From: Pandoraea nosoerga
GTDB taxonomy: Bacteria > Pseudomonadota > Gammaproteobacteria > Burkholderiales > Burkholderiaceae
Length of the DNA stretch: 64,000 nucleotides
NCBI RefSeq assembly: GCF_902459585.1
Contig: NZ_CABPSC010000004.1
Span: 186,001-250,000, forward strand
Direction: 5' to 3'
Shown piece after piece: positions 57,080-64,000 of this stretch. The translations under genes and the position numbers were made by a program. Position 1 is the first letter of the stretch, and each line of letters opens with the position of its first letter. The notes under the pieces were generated by a model, which was not told the DNA's origin, searched no databases, and saw only the letters and a list, made by a program, of their open reading frames with translations.

Positions 57080-59392
57080 ATGGTTGAAATCGAAATTGAC
57101 GGCCAAAAGGTCGAGGTGCCCGAAGGCAGCATGGTGATCCAGGCTGCCAAGAAGAACGGCACCTATATTCCCCACTTCTGCTACCACAAGAAGCTGTCCA
57201 TCGCTGCGAACTGCCGCATGTGCCTGGTCGAGGTCGAGAAGGCCCCGAAGGCCGTGCCGGCATGCGCCACGCCGGTGGCCAACGGCATGGTCGTGCGCAC
57301 GAACTCCGAGAAGGCCGTGAAGGCGCAGCAGTCGGTCATGGAGTTCCTGCTGATCAACCACCCGCTCGACTGCCCGATCTGCGATCAGGGCGGTGAGTGC
57401 CAGCTGCAGGACCTGGCCGTCGGTTACGGCAAGTCGGCCTCGCGCTATCAGGAAGAGAAGCGCGTGGTGTTCCACAAGAACGTGGGGCCGCTCATCTCGA
57501 TGGAAGAGATGTCGCGCTGCATTCACTGCACCCGCTGCGTGCGTTTCGGTCAGGAAGTGGCCGGCGTCATGGAATTCGGCATGCTGGGCCGCGGCGAGCA
57601 TTCGGAAATTACCTCGTTCGTCGGCAAGACGGTCGACTCCGAACTGTCGGGCAACATGATCGATCTGTGCCCGGTGGGCGCGCTCACCTCGAAGCCGTTC
57701 CGCTACAGCGCCCGTACTTGGGAGCTGTCGCGCCGCAAGTCGGTGAGCCCTCACGATGGCGTGGGCGCGAACCTCGTGGTGCAGGTGAAGAACAACAAGG
57801 TCATGCGCGTTGTGCCGCTCGAGAACGAGGCGATCAACGAGTGCTGGATTTCGGACAAGGACCGCTTCTCATACGAAGGCCTGAACAGCGACGAGCGTCT
57901 CACCAAGCCGATGCTCAAGCAGGGCGGGGAGTGGCACGAAGTCGACTGGCAGACGGCCCTCGAGTACGTGGGCCATGGCCTGACGGACATCATCCGCGAT
58001 CATGGCGCCGACGCCGTCGCCGCGCTGGCCTCGCCGCACGCGACCGTCGAGGAACTGTATCTGCTGCAGAAGTTCGTGCGCGCCCTGGGCAGCGATAACG
58101 TCGACTTCCGTCTGCGCCAGACGGACGCCTCGGGCGGCACGCAAGGTGCGCCGTGGCTCGGTATGCCGATCGCGGAACTCGACACGCTGCAAAGCGCGCT
58201 CGTCGTCGGTTCGTTCCTGCGCAAGGACCACCCGCTGTTCGCCGCACGTCTGCGCGCAGCCGTGAAGGCCGGCGCTCAGCTCAACGTGCTGCACGGCGCG
58301 GACGACGATCTGCTCGTAAAGCTTGCCAACAAGATCGTCGCGGCGCCGAGCGCCTGGGCGAGCGAGCTGGCTGGCATTGCCGTGGCAGCGGCAGCCGCGA
58401 AGGGAGTTGCCGCGCCGGCGGAGCTCGCCGGCGTGAGCGCCAGCGACACCGCCAAGGCCATCGCGGCGTCGCTCGCCAGCGGCGAGCGTCGTGCGATCCT
58501 GCTGGGCAACGCCGTGGTGCAGCATCCGCAGTTTGCGCAACTGCACGCGATCGCGCAGGTGATCGCTGACCTCACGGGCGCCAAGCTCGGCTTCCTCACC
58601 GAAGGGGCCAACACGGTCGGCGGCTACGTGGCGAAGGCCACCAACGCCAAGGGCGCGGCCGCGCTGTTTGCGCAACCTCGCGAGGCCTACCTGCTGCTCA
58701 ACACCGAGCCGGAATACGATTCGGCCGACGCGAAGCAGGCGCTCACCGCGCTGAACGCCGCGAAGATGGTCGTCTCGCTCTCGCCGTTCAAGCACGGCCT
58801 CGAGTATGCCGATGTGCTGCTGCCGATCGCGCCGTTTACCGAAACGGCCGGCACGTTCATCAACGCCGAAGGTCTGGCGCAGCCTTTCAACGGCGTGGTG
58901 CGTGCGCTGGGCGAAACCCGCCCGGGCTGGAAGGTGCTGCGCGTGCTGGGCAACCTGCTCAAGCTGCAAGGCTTCGAGCAGGACACCGCCGAACAGGTGC
59001 GTGACGAAGCGCTCGCCGGGTTCTCGGCCGCATCGCTCGACAACCGCGCCAAGGCTGCGCTTGCCGCACCGAAGGCCGCGGGCCAGGGGCTCGAGCGTCT
59101 GGCCGACGTGCCGATCTATGCCGCCGACTCGCTGGTGCGCCGCGCGCCGTCGCTGCAACTGACCAACGATGCCAAGGCCGCGCTGCGCGCCACGCTGCCG
59201 GCCGCACTGTTCGACAGCCTGGGCCTGGCCGCCGGCGACGCCGTGCGCGTTCGCCAGGGCGACGCCGTGGTCACGCTGCCGGCCGTGCGCTCGGAAACGC
59301 TGCCCGCCAATGTGGTGCGCGTGCCGGCAGCCACGCCGGCGTCCGCCGCGCTTGGCGCGATGTTCGGTGAAATTTCGGTGGAGAAGGCGTAA
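57080..59392 (+). CDS. nuoG: NADH-quinone oxidoreductase subunit G
   Basis: A 770-residue subunit carrying several Fe-S clusters. The N-terminal [2Fe-2S] site includes CYHKKLSIAANCRMC and a CATPV region; then CPICDQGGECQLQD and HCTRCVRFGQE, followed by a molybdopterin-oxidoreductase-like domain. It ends directly at the nuoH start. Confidence 0.98.
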   Translation: MVEIEIDGQKVEVPEGSMVIQAAKKNGTYIPHFCYHKKLSIAANCRMCLVEVEKAPKAVPACATPVANGMVVRTNSEKAVKAQQSVMEFLLINHPLDCPICDQGGECQLQDLAVGYGKSASRYQEEKRVVFHKNVGPLISMEEMSRCIHCTRCVRFGQEVAGVMEFGMLGRGEHSEITSFVGKTVDSELSGNMIDLCPVGALTSKPFRYSARTWELSRRKSVSPHDGVGANLVVQVKNNKVMRVVPLENEAINECWISDKDRFSYEGLNSDERLTKPMLKQGGEWHEVDWQTALEYVGHGLTDIIRDHGADAVAALASPHATVEELYLLQKFVRALGSDNVDFRLRQTDASGGTQGAPWLGMPIAELDTLQSALVVGSFLRKDHPLFAARLRAAVKAGAQLNVLHGADDDLLVKLANKIVAAPSAWASELAGIAVAAAAAKGVAAPAELAGVSASDTAKAIAASLASGERRAILLGNAVVQHPQFAQLHAIAQVIADLTGAKLGFLTEGANTVGGYVAKATNAKGAAALFAQPREAYLLLNTEPEYDSADAKQALTALNAAKMVVSLSPFKHGLEYADVLLPIAPFTETAGTFINAEGLAQPFNGVVRALGETRPGWKVLRVLGNLLKLQGFEQDTAEQVRDEALAGFSAASLDNRAKAALAAPKAAGQGLERLADVPIYAADSLVRRAPSLQLTNDAKAALRATLPAALFDSLGLAAGDAVRVRQGDAVVTLPAVRSETLPANVVRVPAATPASAALGAMFGEISVEKA

Positions 59393-60457
59393 ATGAGCCT
59401 GAACGAAGTCATCAATCAATACGGCACGCAACTGCTGGGCGTGGCCTGGCCGACGGTGTGGGCGCTCGTGCGCATTCTCGTCGTGGCCGTGATTCTGCTG
59501 CTGTGCGTGGCGTATCTGATTCTGTGGGAGCGCAAACTCATCGGCTGGATGCACGTGCGTCTCGGTCCGAACCGCGTGGGTCCGGCTGGCCTGCTCCAGC
59601 CGATCGCCGACGTGCTGAAGCTTCTGCTCAAGGAAGTCATTACGCCGACGCAGGTCAGCAAGGGCATTTACGCCATTGCCCCGGTGATGGCGGTGCTGCC
59701 GGCCTTCGCGATCTGGGCGGTGATCCCGTTCCAGCCGGGCGCGGTGCTTGCCGACGTGAACGCCGGCCTGCTGTATGCCATCGCGATTTCGTCCATCGGC
59801 GTGTACGGTGTGATTCTGGCCGGCTGGGCGTCGAACTCGAAGTACGCTTTCCTCGGCGCCATGCGCGCATCGGCCCAGATGATTTCGTATGAAATCGCCA
59901 TGGGCTTCGCACTCGTGACCGTGCTGATGACGGCCGGCTCGCTGAACCTGTCGGACATCGTGCGCTCGCAGGAAGCGGGCATGTTCGCGGGCATGGGGCT
60001 GAACCTGCTGTCGTGGAACTGGCTGCCGTTGCTGCCGATGTTCGTCGTCTATTTCGTGTCGGGCATTGCGGAAACGAACCGGCACCCGTTCGACGTGGTG
60101 GAAGGCGAATCGGAAATCGTGGCCGGTCACATGATCGAGTACTCGGGGATGGGCTTCGCGCTCTTCTTCCTGGCCGAGTACATCAACATGATCATCATCT
60201 CGGCGCTGGCATCGATTCTGTTCCTGGGCGGCTGGAGCGCGCCGTTCGGCTTCCTGTCGTTCATCCCGGGAGTGTTCTGGCTCGCGTTCAAGGTGTTCCT
60301 GCTGCTGTCGGTGTTCATCTGGGTGCGTGCGACGTTCCCGCGCTACCGCTACGACCAGATCATGCGTCTGGGCTGGAAGGTGTTCCTGCCGCTGACGATC
60401 GTCTGGGTGATCGTGGTGGGTGTCTGGATCATGTCCCCCTGGAACATCTGGGGCTGA
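59393..60457 (+). CDS. nuoH: NADH-quinone oxidoreductase subunit H
   Basis: A 354-residue eight-helix membrane subunit that contacts the quinone site. Segments [19 protein letters not shown] and [18 protein letters not shown] are diagnostic. Starts at the base after the nuoG stop, so the two are coupled. Confidence 0.98.
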   Translation: MSLNEVINQYGTQLLGVAWPTVWALVRILVVAVILLLCVAYLILWERKLIGWMHVRLGPNRVGPAGLLQPIADVLKLLLKEVITPTQVSKGIYAIAPVMAVLPAFAIWAVIPFQPGAVLADVNAGLLYAIAISSIGVYGVILAGWASNSKYAFLGAMRASAQMISYEIAMGFALVTVLMTAGSLNLSDIVRSQEAGMFAGMGLNLLSWNWLPLLPMFVVYFVSGIAETNRHPFDVVEGESEIVAGHMIEYSGMGFALFFLAEYINMIIISALASILFLGGWSAPFGFLSFIPGVFWLAFKVFLLLSVFIWVRATFPRYRYDQIMRLGWKVFLPLTIVWVIVVGVWIMSPWNIWG

Positions 60458-60480
60458 GGCGAACGGAGTAGAGGAATCCC

Positions 60481-60972
60481 ATGGTAAGGGCAATCAAAGA
60501 CTTTTTCGGCAGTTTCCTGTTGTTGGAACTGCTCAAGGGCATGGCGCTCACGGGGCGCTACACGTTCGCGCGCAAGGTGACGGTGCAATTCCCGGAAGAG
60601 AAGACGCCGCTGTCGCCGCGTTTTCGCGGGCTGCACGCACTGCGCCGTTATCCGAACGGTGAAGAGCGCTGCATCGCATGCAAGCTGTGCGAAGCCGTGT
60701 GCCCGGCAATGGCCATCACGATCGAATCGGACGTGCGCGACGACAATACGCGCCGCACCACGCGTTACGACATCGATCTGACCAAGTGCATTTTCTGCGG
60801 CTTCTGCGAAGAAAGCTGCCCGGTGGACTCGATCGTCGAGACGCACATTCTCGAGTATCACGGCGAGAAGCGCGGCGACCTGTACTTCACCAAGGAGATG
60901 TTGCTCGCGGTGGGCGATCGTTACGAAAACGAAATCGCGGCGGCCAAGGCGGCCGATGCGCCGTACCGTTAA
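60481..60972 (+). CDS. nuoI: NADH-quinone oxidoreductase subunit I
   Basis: A 163-residue ferredoxin-like subunit with two [4Fe-4S] clusters in [12 protein letters not shown] and [12 protein letters not shown]. The end of the gene takes part in an inverted repeat with the nuoI-nuoJ gap. Confidence 0.98.
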   Translation: MVRAIKDFFGSFLLLELLKGMALTGRYTFARKVTVQFPEEKTPLSPRFRGLHALRRYPNGEERCIACKLCEAVCPAMAITIESDVRDDNTRRTTRYDIDLTKCIFCGFCEESCPVDSIVETHILEYHGEKRGDLYFTKEMLLAVGDRYENEIAAAKAADAPYR

Positions 60973-61015
60973 GCAGGGCAGGGCGCAGCGCACGGATGCA
61001 CTGCGCCCGGTACGG
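60961..61015 (+). other. Nested hairpin between nuoI and nuoJ
   Basis: Outer arms CCGTACCG (60961-60968, at the end of nuoI) and CGGTACGG (61008-61015) enclose inner arms GGGCGCAG (60981-60988) and CTGCGCCC (61001-61008). The arms share one base, so one pairing is shortened. No T-tract follows. It is one of only two large structured gaps in the operon. Confidence 0.6.
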
Positions 61016-61053
61016 CAATTGACGTTGGCTAATTCTCGCGACACCCGGTGATT

Positions 61054-61686
61054 ATGGAATTCACAACCTTTCTTTTCTACGTGTTTGCGCTGATCCTCGT
61101 GGTCTCCGGCCTGAAGGTCGTGACCTCGCGCAACCCCGTACAGTCGGCACTGTTCCTGGTGCTGGCCTTCTTCAACGCCGCGGCGATCTGGATGCTGCTC
61201 GAGGCCGAGTTCCTCGCCATCATGCTGGTGCTCGTGTACGTCGGCGCGGTGATGGTGCTGTTCCTGTTCGTGGTGATGATGATCGACATCAACCTCGACG
61301 AACTGCGGCGCGGTTTCGGCAAGTTCATTCCGCTGGCGAGCGCCGTCGGCGCGATCATGATCGTCGAAGCGGCGCTGGTGCTCATGCGCGGCTACGGTGC
61401 CACGCGCTCGCCGGTCAAGGCCGTGGCGGCCCCCGACGTGTCGAACACCAAGGCGCTCGGCGTCGCGCTGTACACCGACTATATCTTTGCCTTCGAAGTG
61501 GCAGGTCTGATCCTGCTGGTCGCCGTCGTGGCCGCCATTGCGCTCACGATGCGCAGCCGCAAGGATCACAAACAGACCGACCCGAACAAGCAGGTGCGCG
61601 TGAAGAAGCGCGACCGCGTGCGTCTCGTGTCGATGCCCGCCGAAGCCCGGCAGCAGCCCACCGGCGACACGCCGGCGGCGGAATAA
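61054..61686 (+). CDS. nuoJ: NADH-quinone oxidoreductase subunit J
   Basis: A 210-residue membrane subunit with five helices. The conserved SGLKVVTSRNPVQSALFLVLAFFNAAAIW region is near the start, and the C-terminus is a basic, Pro-rich tail. The ATG at 61054 gives MEFTTFLFY; a GTG two codons earlier is also possible. Confidence 0.97.
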   Translation: MEFTTFLFYVFALILVVSGLKVVTSRNPVQSALFLVLAFFNAAAIWMLLEAEFLAIMLVLVYVGAVMVLFLFVVMMIDINLDELRRGFGKFIPLASAVGAIMIVEAALVLMRGYGATRSPVKAVAAPDVSNTKALGVALYTDYIFAFEVAGLILLVAVVAAIALTMRSRKDHKQTDPNKQVRVKKRDRVRLVSMPAEARQQPTGDTPAAE

Positions 61687-61695
61687 GGAGACAGC

Positions 61696-62007
61696 ATGAT
61701 GTCGTTGTCGCTAGCGCATTACCTGGTGTTGGGCGCGATTCTGTTCGCGATCAGCATTACCGGTATCTTCCTCAACCGCAGAAATGTGATTGTGCTGCTC
61801 ATGGCCATCGAGCTGATGTTGCTCGCGGTCAATCTGAACTTCGTCGCGTTCTCGCACTACCTGGGCGACATCGCCGGCCAGGTATTCGTGTTCTTCATTC
61901 TTACGGTGGCCGCCGCGGAAGCCGCGATCGGCCTGGCCATTCTGGTCACCCTGTTCCGTAAGCTCGAAACGGTCAACGTCGAAGATCTCGACCGCCTCAA
62001 GGGTTAA
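61696..62007 (+). CDS. nuoK: NADH-quinone oxidoreductase subunit K
   Basis: A 103-residue three-helix antiporter-like subunit. The membrane glutamates lie in [20 protein letters not shown] and [17 protein letters not shown] lies five bases before the ATG at 61696; a second ATG follows directly. Confidence 0.97.
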   Translation: MMSLSLAHYLVLGAILFAISITGIFLNRRNVIVLLMAIELMLLAVNLNFVAFSHYLGDIAGQVFVFFILTVAAAEAAIGLAILVTLFRKLETVNVEDLDRLKG

Positions 62008-62024
62008 CAAAAGCGAACGCTGTT

Positions 62025-64000
<1,976 letters not shown>

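Noticed and set aside
57869-60493. An 874-codon minus-strand frame opposite nuoG and nuoH
   Set aside because: Long, His/Arg-rich antisense frame produced by the codon bias of nuoGH.

Overview
The window is chromosomal DNA of a high-GC betaproteobacterium of the family Burkholderiaceae. The gene orders (recJ, prfB, lysS; lolC-lolD; pyrG-kdsA-eno-ftsB; tpiA-secG-tRNA-Leu-nuo) and the protein sequences fit Burkholderia and its relatives. My best guess is Pandoraea, inferred from overall resemblance and not proven. The window is mostly core genome. I see no insertion sequence, prophage, integrase or CRISPR array.

Layout. 1-2592: a truncated glycine-zipper protein, a GT87-type glycosyltransferase gene interrupted by one in-frame TGA, and an unknown gene. 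2655-5887 (minus): prfB with its programmed +1 frameshift, an Ivy-type lysozyme inhibitor gene and lysS, ending in a strong terminator. 6043-12195: an accessory block with tandem repeats, a DUF1127 gene opposite a LysR regulator, then an AraC regulator preceded by a Fur-box-like site, an octamer repeat array, a TonB-dependent siderophore receptor, an unknown exported protein and a cupin. 12302-15075 (minus): recJ and an RpfE-like gene. The accessory block therefore sits between recJ and prfB, which are neighbours in many proteobacteria. 15247-22593: lolC-lolD, tatD, comEC and a hydrolase.

22918-27610: pyrG, kdsA, eno and ftsB. 27779-29985 (minus): a GWYGP-repeat lipoprotein, hslO and a gamma-carbonic anhydrase-like protein. 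30035-39180: a DUF455 protein, a hydrolase, a PHP phosphatase, a YciO-like protein, a site-2 protease homologue, trpS, a methyltransferase, dapA, bamC and an MBL-fold hydrolase. 39268-46190: an Ala-zipper lipoprotein, a RoxA-type oxygenase, slyD, a degenerate metallophosphatase-like protein and mutS. 46476-51948: a Cache-HAMP-PAS-GGDEF cyclase, a stand-alone LuxR-type HTH protein, a quinone oxidoreductase, tpiA and secG. 52035-64000: a tRNA-Leu(GAG) gene with promoter and terminator, then nuoA to nuoL, with nuoL cut by the window edge.

Functionally the window covers translation (lysS, prfB, trpS, a tRNA), envelope biogenesis (lolCD, bamC, kdsA, ftsB, secG), DNA repair and uptake (recJ, mutS, comEC), central metabolism (eno, tpiA, pyrG, dapA) and respiratory complex I. 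The most system-like accessory element is the probably iron-controlled AraC/TonB-receptor/exported-protein/cupin cluster.
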